Shown here piece after piece: positions 54,262 through 64,000 of a DNA stretch of 64,000 nucleotides. The notes beneath the pieces were generated by a model, which ran no database searches, was not told where the DNA came from, and was given only the letters and a program-made list of their open reading frames with translations. Location of the stretch: contig CM060464.1 of assembly GCA_030544235.1 (NCBI GenBank), positions 37,303,884 to 37,367,883 on the forward strand, read 5' to 3'. This stretch comes from Lepturacanthus savala (Eukaryota > Chordata > Actinopteri > Scombriformes > Trichiuridae). How positions within the stretch are numbered: position 1 is the stretch's first letter; the number at the start of each line of letters is the position of its first letter. The translations under genes were made by a program, and so were the position numbers.

Positions 54262-55002
54262 TATACTACATGTAATAATATATTCAATAATCCAATATAG
54301 TTTTTATCTGATATAAAACATTGACTCATTCATTCTCCACAGTATTCAGAGATGAAGGGTTTAGTTGTTTTTTTTACCATTTTTTTTTGTTCTTGTATTA
54401 TTTTATTTGCAGAGTTTCCAGCTCTGAAGGACAACGGACCCAGAGTTGTCCTGAAGAATTCAGGGAGTCTGAGGTGTTGTCTGTGGAGCCTCTGGTGACT
54501 CAGTGGCTCGATGTTATATTATTTATACACTTTAATTTTAGTTTTAGAAAACAATGGTTTCATCTTTTTGAAGCTTTTTATCACTGGGTCAAATCAGCAT
54601 GTGAAGGAACTAAAGCTGCAGGTAAACAGAAGAGAAGGAAGGTGAAGGTAAAGTAGTGAGACAGCTTGTGGTTTGAGTGTGAAAACGTGGTTTTGTTGTG
54701 GGTGAAGTTGTTAAACTGTGAATAAACAGGCTGCAGGAACCATCAGGACCCACCAGCAGCATCTGAGGATGTTTATTAATGACCCGGGCCTGGCCCGAGG
54801 TCTTAATGGGATTCACTGGCACCAGAACCACAGTGCCACAAAGAGCCTGGTGGACATCCATATTCATGTGGCCGGGCCTGTGTTCTGCTGCCATGAGCTG
54901 CAGCTGAAGAGCAGACACAGCAGTCGGATCCCCCAGGACCTGGTCCAGGACCTTGTCCTTCATCTGCTGCCCCAACCCCTGCTGTCACCCCACATCCCCT
55001 GA
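53441..55002 (+). CDS. Candidate four-exon host gene of unknown function (about 156 residues)
   Basis: Proposed exons: 53441-53483, 54413-54494, 54542-54621 and 54737-55002. Donors are GTGAGG, GTGACT and GTAAAC; acceptors end TTTGCAG, ATTTTAG and GGCTGCAG. Exon phases agree at every junction (1, 2, 1), and the total, 471 bases, is exactly 157 codons. The exons read MDFLLSDTDIMTSD, then FPALKDNGPRVVLKN, then QWFHLFEAFYHWVKSACEG, then a GC-rich last exon with INDPGLARGLNGIHWHQNH and VDIHIHVAGPVFCCHELQLK. AATAAA follows at 55209-55214. It has no signal peptide or membrane segment, and I do not recognise the family. The donor after exon 2 is weak, and exon 2/3 borders could differ. The last exon is the most coding-like stretch outside the transposons. 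Confidence 0.4.
53826..53873. repeat. (TA)n microsatellite in the proposed first intron
   Basis: About 23 TA units, followed by an ATT tract at 53880-53903. Confidence 0.9.
54188..54261. repeat. (TA)n microsatellite in the proposed first intron
   Basis: About 36 TA units with no interruption. Confidence 0.9.
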
Positions 55003-55235
55003 GACGTCTGGAGATGTCCTCAAAACGTCTGCAGACGCCTTCTGATGTTCCACAGACGTTCCTCAGAGCCTGAAGTCTGATCTGAGGAGAAGGTCTGACT
55101 TGTGAAGGTGTGTGAAGCTCCAGCTGTTTCTGTGTTATGAATCAAACACAACAAAAAAAATGGTTATCAAGGCTACAATCAAAAAACAGTTTGATGAAAT
55201 TGAATTAAAATAAAGAACTGATTAAAATGCAAATC
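55003..55235 (+). other. Candidate 3' UTR
   Basis: The sequence after the stop holds three direct CAGACG(T/C) motifs (CGTCTGGAGATGTCC, CGTCTGCAGACGCC, CCACAGACGTTCC) and the polyadenylation signal AATAAA at 55209-55214. Confidence 0.35.
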
Positions 55236-56313
55236 CAAAAGTTTTGTTTGTAATTGTAAAACATAAAGTTTATTCATTTCTGTGTCCTTATTATTCAATA
55301 AAAACAAGATAAATAAAGTTGCATCACAATATAGAGAACAACAAACATCATGTTAGGAGTGATTCTCTTTTGTTTCTTGTTTGAATTTTCTTTTCTTGCA
55401 AATGGTCCTTTGTTGGTGAGAAGACGTCTCAGAGTTTAATAAAGACACAATTAACACACACAATTAACACAATTAACTGGAACTTTAAGATTTGCATTTT
55501 ACTGACATTAAAACATGTTTTGATTTTGATGCTTTTTCTCTGGTTTCATATAGAAACTGATGTAACTCCATAAACTGGAGGAACTCAATCAATTCATGTT
55601 GATTATGCACATTGATCAACTGCTGACTTCCTCACGTTTCACGTTTTCTTTCAGGAAAAGATTCACAATTTTTGAAGTGAATGAAGTTTCCATCTGAGCA
55701 GTGATATGTGTTCCTGCTGCTATAAAAACATCCTCCAACCATAAATGATGCTGAAACTAATTGACTGTTTGTATAGAGGCTTTCTGCTCTCTGCAGCACT
55801 TCATCCTGATCATCAGACACTGAGGGAACAGTCGTGTCCGTTTCTGTCCAAGGACGCGATGAATCATAACAACAACCAGAAAACCACAAGAAAAGAATCA
55901 GAACTTCATTTCTGCTGGATTCAACTGGTTCATATCAGCTTCACATCAACTCTTATTAAACATCTTTGCTCAGAAATGCTCCATCTCCTGTTTTTATGCA
56001 GATATTTAGTTGTTGAACAGGAGGAGTCACAGCAGCAAGAAAAAGGAGTTCACTGTTTTAAGATGCACTTAAATGTTAAACACGTCCTCTGAAAACTGAT
56101 AAAAGGATCAACTTATTCACACTTAGAAGAAAAGTACAAAAACTGCTGAAAATCACAACTCAATAATCTTAAACAACACATATATATATATATAAAGAAA
56201 TATAAACAGTCACATTTCAGAACAACAGCTGTTACTGCAGATAAAGGATCATGCTGCACCTTTACTAAACAACAGAAACAGAGAAACAACGCTTCAAGAA
56301 ACACTGACATGAA
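55236..56313. other. Gene-free DNA
   Basis: Overlapping frames at 55632-55889 (minus) and 55745-56092 (plus) lack domains, and neither is clearly coding. No repeat is recognised apart from a short TA run at 56180-56192. Confidence 0.45.
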
Positions 56314-56337
56314 TCAAATAGATTCAGGTTTTTCTGT

Positions 56338-56415
<78 letters not shown>

Positions 56416-56437
56416 CAGAAAAACCTGAATCTATTTG

Positions 56438-56440
<3 letters not shown>
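56314..56440. repeat. Inverted repeat with TA spacer (cruciform-forming)
   Basis: AATCAAATAGATTCAGGTTT-TTCTGT at 56314-56339 is the exact reverse complement of ACAGAAAAACCTGAATCTAT-TTGATT at 56415-56440. The spacer is a TA tract of about 70 bases (56341-56414), which is itself self-complementary. Confidence 0.9.

Positions 56441-56525
<85 letters not shown>
56441..56525. repeat. (TA)n microsatellite
   Basis: About 41 TA units directly after the right arm of the inverted repeat. Confidence 0.95.
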
Positions 56526-56529
<4 letters not shown>

Positions 56530-56600
56530 TAAAGTTTTTCAGTTTTATGATTTTCATGTCTTCATCTTCTCCTGCTTCATCCGTTACTCGGGTCGCGGGG

Positions 56601-57024
56601 GCAGCATCTTCAGCATCTTCAGCAGCTTCAGCATCTTCAGCAGCTTCAGCATCTTCAGCATCTTCAGCATCTTTAGCATCTTCAGCATCTTCAGCAGCTT
56701 CAGCAGCTTCAGCATCTTCAGCATCTTCAGCTGCTTCAGCATCTTCAGCATCTTCAGCATCTTCAGCAGCTTCAGCATCTTCAGCAGCTTCAGCATCTTC
56801 AGCATCTTCAGCATCTTCAGCAGCTCCAGCATCTTCAGCATCTTCAGCAGCTTCAGCATCTTCAGCATCTTCAGCATCTTCAGCAGCTTCAGCATCTTCA
56901 GCATCTTCAGCAGCTTCAGCATCTTCAGCAGCTTCAGCATCTTCAGCATCTTCAGCAGCTTCAGCATCTTCAGCATCTTCAGCATCTTCAGCAGCTTCAG
57001 CAACTTCAGCATCTTCAGCAGCTT
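56601..57024. repeat. 9-bp coding-like array of AGCATCTTC and AGCAGCTTC
   Basis: About 47 units of AGC(A/G)(T/G)CTTC-type. The unit is three codons long, so all frames stay open for 140-200 codons: SIF/SSF and ASS repeats on the plus strand and MLK/LLK on the minus strand. The array ends exactly where the solo-LTR copy begins. Confidence 0.95.
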
Positions 57025-57495
57025 TGTAATGGGAAATTAATTTTCTGAAGCTTTATTATTCAAAACTTGTTTCTGTATTGAAGAATACATATATGCCTAT
57101 TGTTTTGTATTGATGAATGCTGTGCCTTAGTAACATGATGATCTAAGTAAGACTAGGCCAGATTCGGTGACTGACAGCTTTCTTATCTTTCACACCAGAT
57201 ACCCCAAATGAACAGGAAAGAACATTTCACCTATTGTTTAAGCATGACTACCAAAACTCTCAGGATGTTCAGATACTTAAGTTAGGGCTGACTCAGCAGG
57301 ACTATTTTCTTTCAGGGGTCTCTGAAAACAGTCTTGTAAACATTCAGGAAGTTGACCAACTTTCTATGTGTGTATGTGAAAGTTAGAGCATAAAAGGCTG
57401 TTTTCTCCATCTGATCATTGCACTTCCACTCTTGCAGCATGCCACAACCTGTTCATATGATGTTATGATGAAGAGAAAAAGGCACTTCTGGACTC
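57025..57495 (+). repeat. Truncated copy of the solo LTR
   Basis: TGTAATGGG to GGCACTTCTGGACTC is nearly identical to the reverse complement of 48187-48713 but lacks the last ~55 bases including the terminal CACAACA. The truncation point joins a LINE fragment. Confidence 0.85.
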
Positions 57496-58092
57496 TGGGC
57501 TCTTCTAGAGGAACCCCAAGGCGTTCCCAGACCAGCTGAGAGACAGAGTCTCTCCAGCATGTCCTGGGTCTTCCCCGGGTCTGGAACCCCTCACCATGGA
57601 GAGTCCAGGAGGCTCCTCACTAGATGCTGCACCACCTCATGTGGCTCCTCTGGATGAGGAGGAGCTGTGGTTCTCCTCTGACTCCTCCTGATGACTGATC
57701 TTCTCACCCTATCTCTAAGGAAGACCCCAGCACCCTGAGGAGGAAACTCATTTCAGACGCTTGTATTCATGATCTCGTTCTTTCTGTCTCTACCCAAAGA
57801 TTGACCAGAGGTGATGATAGGAACGTGATTGATGGTAAATCCAGAGCTTCACCTTTCCGCTCAGCTCCTTCTTCACCACGATGGACCGATGCAGATTTAA
57901 TCTCTGAACCACCTGACAATCTCCCTCCATCCTTCAAGACCCCGACATACTGGAACTCCTCCATTTGAAGCAGGATCTCATCCCCGACCTGGAGTTGACA
58001 CTCCACCCTTTTCAGGTCGAGAACCATGGCCTCAGATTTGGAGGAGCTGATCTTTATCCCAGCAGCTTCACACTGGGCGGTGAACCACTCCA
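57496..58092 (-). pseudogene. LINE ORF2 C-terminal fragment, minus strand
   Basis: On the minus strand the region encodes MVLDLKRVECQLQVGDEILL, EEFQYVGVL, SVHRGEEGAERKGEAL and LWVETERTRS, and further eroded pieces down to 57500. It is the post-RT region of a common fish non-LTR retrotransposon with the pattern VLSRKRVECPLxVG, YLGVLFTS and HRSVVVKKELS. Clade (RTE/Rex-like or other) is uncertain. Internal deletions and stops are present. Confidence 0.75.
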
Positions 58093-58589
58093 GTTAGAGC
58101 TGAAGGTCACCATGAAGCGAACAGGACCAGACCAGTTAGAGCTGAATGTCACCATGAAGCCAACTGGACCAGACCAGTTAGAGCTGAAGGTCACCATGAA
58201 GCCAACAGGACCAGACCAGTTAGAGCTGAAGGTCACCATGAAGCCAACAGGACCAGACCAGTTAGAGCTGAAGGTCACCATGAAGCCAACAGAACCAGAC
58301 CAGTTAGAACTGAAGGTCACCATGAAGCCAACAGGACCAGACCAGTTAGAGCTGAAGGTCACCATGAAGCCAACAGGACCAGACCAGTTAGAGCTGAAGG
58401 TCACCATGAAGCCAACAGGACCAGACCAGTTAGAGCTGAAGGTCACCATGAAGCCAACAGAACCAGACCAGTTAGAACTGAAGGTCACCATGAAGCCAAC
58501 AGGACCAGACCAGTTAGAGCTGAAGGTCAACATGAAGCCAACAGAACCAGACCAGTTAGAACTGAAGGTCACCATGAAGCCTGACCTGA
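58092..58589. repeat. 42-bp minisatellite, about 12 copies, seeded by a LINE segment
   Basis: The unit is GTTAGAGCTGAAGGTCACCA followed by TGAAGCCAACAGGACCAGACCA. It is 14 codons long, giving an open plus-strand frame of 212 codons (57965-58603; KVTMKPTGPDQLEL units) and a minus-strand frame (FMVTFSSNWSG units). The first unit is continuous with the LINE sequence on its left, so the array arose by amplification of LINE sequence. It is not a gene. Confidence 0.92.
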
Positions 58590-58714
58590 TCCTGAAGAAC
58601 TGAACCACACGTGTTTTATTGTTTATATTTAATTCATTTCATCCTTGTTTAACATGTTTGTTTCTATTTGGACCAGATTTAGTTTAACTAGTCTGATCTG
58701 ATCTGGACAGAGAT

Positions 58715-59148
58715 CTATAAATATGTATTGATGGGTATTGATTAGCATTGATGGGTATTGATTAGTATTGATGAGGATTGATTAGTAATAATGAGTATTG
58801 ATGGGTATTGATTAGCATCCATTAGTATTGAAGAGTATTGATTAGTATTGATGGGTATTGATGAGTATTGATTAGCATTGTTGAATATTGATTAGTATTG
58901 ATGGGTATTGATTAGTATCCATTAGTATTGATGAGTATTGATTAGTATTGATGGGTATTAATGAGTATTGATTAGTATTGATGAATATTGATTAGTATTG
59001 ATCGATATTGATTAGTATTGATGAGGATTGATTAGTATTAATGAGTATTGATGGGTATTGATTAGCATCCATTAGTATTGATGAGTATTGGTTAGTATTG
59101 ATGGGTATTGATTAGTATTGATGGGTATTGATCGGTATATTTTTTAGA
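58715..59148. repeat. ATTGATGGGT / ATTGATTAGT minisatellite, left block
   Basis: About 36 units of 10-12 bases alternating TATTGATGGG, TATTGATTAG and TATTGATGAG. The same array recurs at 63400-63592 beyond two LINEs. Confidence 0.93.
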
Positions 59149-60172
59149 TCGATCTCAATTGGTTCAAGTCAATGATGAATCCTCCATGCATACCAAAGTT
59201 TGCCATGGAGTCCCACAAGGTTCTGTACTTGGACCACTCCTATTTAGTTTATATATGCTTCCTTTAGGAAGCATTATTAGGAATCACTCCATTAACTTTC
59301 ACTGTTATGCTGACGACACCCAATTATATTTATCAATCAAACCTGATGAAACCAACCAGCTAACTAAACTCCAAACGTGCCTTAAGGACATAAACAGTTG
59401 GATGACCTACAACTTTTTGATGTTAAATTCAGACAAAACTGAAGTTCTTGTAATTGGACCCAAACACCTTAGAACCTCACTTTTTAGATAACTAGTTACT
59501 TGAGATGGGATCACTCTGGCCTCCAGCTCCACTGTAAAGAATTGTTTTTGATCAGGATCTGTCCTTTAATGCCCACATAAAACAAATTTCGAGGACTGCA
59601 TTCTTTCACTTACGTCATATCAACAAAATCAGATGCATTGTCTCTCAAGCAGATGCAGAAAAACTAGTCCACACATTTGTTACATCCAGGCTGGACTATT
59701 GTAACTCTTTGTTATCAGGCTGCTCCAATAAGTTTCTTAGGACTCTGCAGCTAATTCAGAATGCTGCTGCACAAGTTCTGACAGGAAACAAGATCAGAGA
59801 TCACATCTCTCCCATTTTGGCCTCTTTACATTGGCTACCTATTAAATTTAGAATAGAATTTAAGATTCTCCTCCTTACATTTAAATCTCTTCATGGTCAG
59901 GCACCAACATACATAAAAGAGCTCATAACCCCTACCCCTTTAGAACACTGCACTCTCAGGATGCTGGGCTCCTTGTGGTTCCTATTGTCTCCAAAGTAGA
60001 ATAAGAGCCAGAGCTTTCAGCTATCAAGTTCCTCTTCTCTGGAACAAACTACCACTCTGGGTTCGGGAGGCAGACACGGTTATCACTTTTAAGAGTAGAC
60101 TCAAGATTTCCTTTTTGTCCTCTGGTCATCTCTTAGTTATGCTGCCATAGGATTAGACTGCTGGGGGACTCC
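59149..60172 (+). pseudogene. CR1/L2-like LINE ORF2 fragment (RT palm to C-terminus)
   Basis: The plus strand encodes VCHGVPQGSVLGPLLFSLYM, INFHCYADDTQLYLSIKPDE (catalytic YADD near 59308) and SDKTEVLVIGPKH. After a stop near 59489 it continues in pieces: TAFFHLRHINKIR, SRLDYCNSLLSGCS, AAAQVLTGNKIRDHISPIL and LHWLPIKFRIEFKILLLTF, ending near 60150. It lacks the endonuclease and the first RT motifs, so it is a 5'-truncated and broken copy. Confidence 0.85.
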
Positions 60173-60175
60173 TAT

Positions 60176-60296
60176 ATCTCTCTCCCTCTCTCTCTATCTC
60201 TCTCTCTCCCTCTCTCTTGCTTTCTCTCTCTCTCTCCCTCTCTCTCGCTTTCCCTCTCTCTGTCTCTTTCTCTCCCTCTCTCTCTTTCTCTTTCTG
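60176..60296. repeat. (CT)n microsatellite
   Basis: Imperfect CTCTCT tract of about 120 bases between two LINE copies. Confidence 0.9.
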
Positions 60297-61080
60297 CCAT
60301 CCCGGCATCCATGATCCTGACTCTCTGCAATGGAGACCTTCAGCAGCCCCCCGTAGACTGGTGCTGCTAAAGGAGGCGGTGCACCGAAACTCTGTCGGAC
60401 CCGCTGGTGCCGGTCAGGACCTCAGAGGCAGCCCCTCCGACCATGGGCGGGTGTCCATGGGATCTAGGCAGCCGCCATCCACGTCACCACCACCGGCCAG
60501 CTCCCTCTTCACCGGTCACCCTCGCGAGCCTGCCACCTGCACTGCCAATCAGCATCGCCAAACTCCACCTGGATCCCCACCTTCATTATTCACTCTGACT
60601 TCATTAATCGTTGGCGACTGCACAAAGGTATGCGTTTCTTCAATGCAAAAACACGAATTTTCCGCGGCACCATGGCTGCTGTTATCGCCGATAAAATCCC
60701 TTCCATCCTTCCATCCATCTCTCTGGCAGAGACCGCACTTTTTCACTAACGACAACATCCACCTCAATAGACTTGGCAATAAAATCCTCACTGGAAATAT
60801 CCAACATGCTGTCCATACACTCAGCTGACTACCTGTGTTTACATTCCACGCTCCCTCCTCCGTCACGTCCTGGTCTGCCACCGAGCAGCTCCCCCTATCG
60901 GCCACCCCCAGTACTACAATCCTTACCGCCACACTGGAAATTGCTCCCCCTTCCGTGCACCTCCAGAACTACACCACTCACCCTCACCTTCCGGAAATTG
61001 CTCCCCCTGCAGTCTAACCCCGGTACTCCAGCCACTCCTCCCTCTCCCCAATGCATCCCCAGTGCCCTATGAACTACACT
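60297..61080 (+). pseudogene. LINE ORF1 remnant, C-rich family
   Basis: A Pro/Ser-rich open frame (60217-60828) ends with FFTNDNIHLNRLGNKILTGN, which has the D-x-x-H layout of the last SGNH-esterase motif found in ORF1 of some CR1/L2-like LINEs. The remaining frames are proline-rich and low in complexity. Base composition (high C, low G on the plus strand) matches the endonuclease segment that follows, so it belongs to the same element. Confidence 0.55.
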
Positions 61081-62422
61081 CACCTCCAACATGGCCCATT
61101 CTGCCCTCCCACCATCGTCGCTGGCAACAACAACCAAGAACCAACAGTGTCAATCCAAACAACCTCTGTCCAGTAACTACCACCCAATTCCACCCACCCC
61201 CCCCCATGCCTCACCCACAACAGCTACTTTTGGCCTGCTCAACATCCGCTCCCTTACTAATAAAGAACAATTCATCCAGGACCTCATCTCCATCAACAAC
61301 CTTGACTTCCTCGCCCTCACCGAAACCTGGCAACAACCCGACAACCACATCTCCCTCAATGAAGCCCTCCCTGCAGCCTACACTTACCACTCCCAACCAC
61401 GCCTCTCCGGATGAGGTGGAGGCTTAGCAACAATTTTCTGTAAAACCATGAACTTTTCCACACTAACAACCTCACCCGCCACTTCATTAGAATCCATCAC
61501 ACTCTGCCTCAAAAACTCATCTCCTCCCCTTATCATCTCCACAGTTTACCGGTCACCAAAGCCAAACAATGAATTTGCCACAAAAATCACCTCCCTCCTG
61601 TCTCACCTGTGCACCCTCTCCCCCAGCATCATTCTCCTCTGCGATTTCAATATTCACATGGACAACCCCTCCAACCCACTGACTACTGACTTCATCTCCT
61701 GCCTCGATAGCTTTGGTTTTCAACAACACATCAACTTCCCAACTCACTGCAAAGGCCACATCCTCGACCTACTCTGTTGCTCTGGTACCACCCCTCTCAA
61801 CATAACATCCTTTCTCCCTGTCACAGACCACATGCCCATCTTTTTCAACATCCCCCTCCCCCCTCATCTGAAATCTGGCCTCCCCCGCAATATCACCTTC
61901 CGGAATATTAAGAACATCAACACCCAAGCCCTCACAGATGCAATCAACTCCATACCTCCACCAGTCCCACACTCCTCCCTTGATGATCTGGTCACCCACT
62001 GCAACTCTAGCCTCAACAATCTCCTGAACAACATGGCTCCACAAAAGACTCGCTCCGTTTCCTTTTCACACTGTGCCCCTTGGTTCACCCCTGCCCTCTG
62101 TTGCCTTAAAGCCAAAGCACGCCAACTGGAACAACTCACCAGGAAAACCAGCCTCATCATACATAAAGAATTACACAACAACCATCTCCTTGCCTATAAA
62201 GATGCCCTCTCTTCAGCCAAAACCACCTACTACACCAGTCTCATCTCATCCTCCGCCAACCACACCAGATCCCTATTTTCCCTTGTTAATAAACTCACCC
62301 TCCCCCCAGACCCCCTGGCCTCCCTCCCCCTTTCCGACAACATCTGCAACTCCATGCTGTCCTTTTTCACAACAACAAAATCACCAGGATCCACAATAAA
62401 CTACACAACCCTCACTCCTTAA
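61081..62422 (+). pseudogene. LINE ORF2: endonuclease and linker, C-rich family
   Basis: Two frames give an APE-type endonuclease: FGLLNIRSLTNKEQF, LDFLALTETWQQ (metal-binding Glu), then after a frame change near 61415 ISTVYRSPKPNN, IILLCDFNIHMDN (catalytic DFN) and FLPVTDHMPIFF (SDH-like, with D-H). The linker region (FTPALCCLKAKARQLEQLTR) follows to a stop at 62420-62422. It is 324 codons open from 61448. A deletion then removes the first half of the RT. Confidence 0.85.
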
Positions 62423-63395
62423 GCCACCCTCCAGATCCTACCTCTCTGCCCACTCACAATTCATCATAATCGGCTCCCACTCCTCCAACCCTTCCACTGT
62501 CACCTCCGGCGTCCCCCAAGGTTCGGTCTTCAGTCCAATCCTCTTCCTCATTTACATCCTCCCACTCCGCCAAATCTTCCGGAAACACAACATCCATTTT
62601 CACTCTTATGCTGACGACACCCAACTCTACCTCTCCACCTCACCCTCCGCCTCCTCTCCCCCCACTTCCCTTGTACACTGTCTGGATGATTTAAACAAAT
62701 GGTTTGCCTCCAACTCACTCCAACTGAACAGCAATAAAACTGAGATTCTTCTCGTCGGAACCAAATCCACACTCTCCACCTCCCATAACCTTGCCTTCTC
62801 CCTCACCAACACCACAATCTTCCCCTCAGCACAGGTGAAGAGTCTAGGCGTCATCCTAGACTCCACCCTATTCTTCCAGGCCCACATCAACCATATCACC
62901 AAAACAGCCTACTTCCACCTCTGCAATATCAACCGTCTCCGCCCCTCCCTCACACCTGCTTCAGCCTCCATCCTCGTCCATTCTCTTGTCACATCCCGCC
63001 TCGACAACTCCAAACTCTAATCCTAACCCTAATGTCTCCCCCTCAAACCCCTCCGCATGCTCCTCATCAATCACTTTATCTGTTCCTGCTGCCCACCTTC
63101 AGACATTCGGCCATCGCTCCTTCAGTCATGCTCCCCCCCCGCCTCTGGAACTCTCTCCCTCCCCACGTCAGAAACACCTCCACCGTCACCCAATTCAAAG
63201 CTGCACTAAAAACCCACCTTTTCACCTTGGCCTACCCCACTGCTTAGCCAGATTCATTTGTGTATATATGTATGTGTGTATTTATTTAGGTATTTTATTG
63301 CTCCTATTTATTACACTTATTTATTAGTCATTACTTCTCCCTCTCAAGTTTTCATGTCTTTTTTGTGTATTTTATTTTATTGTATTCTACTCAAT
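62423..63395 (+). pseudogene. LINE ORF2: RT palm and C-terminus, C-rich family
   Basis: Several frames give TVTSGVPQGSVFSPILFLIY, HFHSYADDTQLYLSTSP (catalytic YADD), SNKTEILLVGTKS and VKSLGVILDSTLFFQAHINH, then the C-terminal RLWNSLPPHVRNTSTVTQFK. The segment joins directly to the linker at about 62422, with the fingers and first palm motif missing. A 3' UTR leads to the ATTGAT array at 63400. Confidence 0.82.
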
Positions 63396-63399
63396 GTAT

Positions 63400-63592
63400 T
63401 GATGTATTGATTACTATTGATGGGTATTGATCGGTATTAATGGGTATTGATGGGTATTGATTAGTATTGATGAGCATTGATTAGTATTAATGAGTATTGA
63501 TGGGTATTGATTAGTATTGATTACTATTGATGGGTATTGATCGGTATTGATGGGTATTGATTAGTATTGATGAGTATTGATTAGTATCGATG
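63400..63592. repeat. ATTGATGGGT / ATTGATTAGT minisatellite, right block
   Basis: About 16 units of the same array found at 58715-59148. Confidence 0.92.
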
Positions 63593-64000
63593 AGGAACCA
63601 GCAATGTTGCAAAAGACAAAATGGTGTGTGAGGTCAGATAGGATCAGTTGTATCAGCTCATGTTTATATCCTGATGTAAACTGAATGAAACATCTGAACA
63701 AACCTGAAGCTGAATATTTGAATCTCCTCTACAACAGCTCAGAGCCTCATGATGCACGAGAAGGAGGAGGAGCAGTAGGAGGAGAAGCAGGAGGAGAAGA
63801 ATGAGGAGGAGCAGGAGAACAAACCCTCCAACTCCTGCAGGGAATCATTGTCTCTGTCACTTAGGTTCTGCAGTTCTTAGTTTCCTCCACAGTGAGCGTG
63901 TGTGTGTGTGTGTGTGTGTGTCAAATATAAAGTCTTATTAAAACAAGGCTGGACAAGGTGTTTCCAGATGAATTCATTCATTTTGTTGTTGTGTTGTGTA
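63593..64000. other. Non-coding DNA with GAG-rich and GT microsatellites
   Basis: A GAGGAG-rich tract lies at 63760-63825 and a (GT)n run of about 12 units at 63897-63921. No gene visible at the window edge. Confidence 0.6.

Noticed and set aside
55632..56092. Overlapping open frames on both strands (85 and 115 codons)
   Set aside because: Neither has a recognisable domain, and opposite-strand overlap argues against both being genes. The minus-strand serine-rich frame is slightly protein-like but unsupported.
57965..58603. 212-codon KVTMKPTGPDQ repeat protein
   Set aside because: Produced by the 42-bp array seeded from LINE sequence; no promoter or conserved flanks.

Overview
This is eukaryotic, almost certainly teleost fish, DNA. 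It is AT-rich, packed with microsatellites and minisatellites, and most of the recognisable coding sequence belongs to transposable elements typical of ray-finned fish: a Gmr1-type Ty3/gypsy element, CR1/L2-like LINEs, Tc1/mariner, hAT and piggyBac-like DNA transposons, a tRNA-derived SINE and an endogenous retrovirus (ERV). I see no operons, CRISPR arrays, rRNA or functional tRNA genes. Only one host gene candidate (four small exons, 53.4-55.0 kb, function unknown) could be assembled.

Layout. 1-5.6 kb: AT-rich intergenic DNA with a hAT-like end, a piggyBac-like MITE (2.9-4.2 kb) carrying a SINE, and an 18-bp minisatellite of about 68 copies. 5.6-26.1 kb: a nested stack. A LINE fragment was split by a Gmr1-like LTR retrotransposon (5759-25822, target duplication CTGTG). 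The gag of that element was then split by an L2-like LINE (7435-8111, duplication CTTAA) and by a 13.3-kb ERV (8301-21643, duplication GCGC). Each junction restores the interrupted reading frame when the insert is ignored. 26.3-37.5 kb: three hAT elements (26371-27176, 27838-29354, 35380-37441), each with a clear 8-bp duplication, a decayed Tc1 element and gene-free DNA. 38.5-43.9 kb: a minus-strand LINE with esterase, endonuclease and RT domains, itself carrying a SINE, followed by a 36-bp minisatellite. 44-53 kb: gene-free DNA, a second Tc1 element, a solo LTR and long TA/TG tracts. 53.4-55.0 kb: the candidate gene. 56-63.6 kb: TA tracts, a cruciform, a 9-bp array, a second copy of the solo LTR, a LINE fragment that seeded a 42-bp minisatellite, and two LINEs lying between two blocks of one ATTGAT-rich array.

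The ERV is the most interesting object. It has gag (N-terminal MG, PPPY, CCHC), protease, reverse transcriptase, RNase H, integrase, an env with gamma-type CXXC and CX6CC motifs, and two 3' accessory ORFs. The structural genes contain stops and frame changes, so the copy is defective, but the two accessory ORFs are fully open. Between protease and RT lies a ~230-residue region with two H-x-T motifs in the arrangement of 2H phosphoesterases, which I do not know as a described retroviral Pol domain. The leader holds three ~70-nt structured repeats, the pol tail and env leader overlap in two frames, and the two LTRs are unequal.
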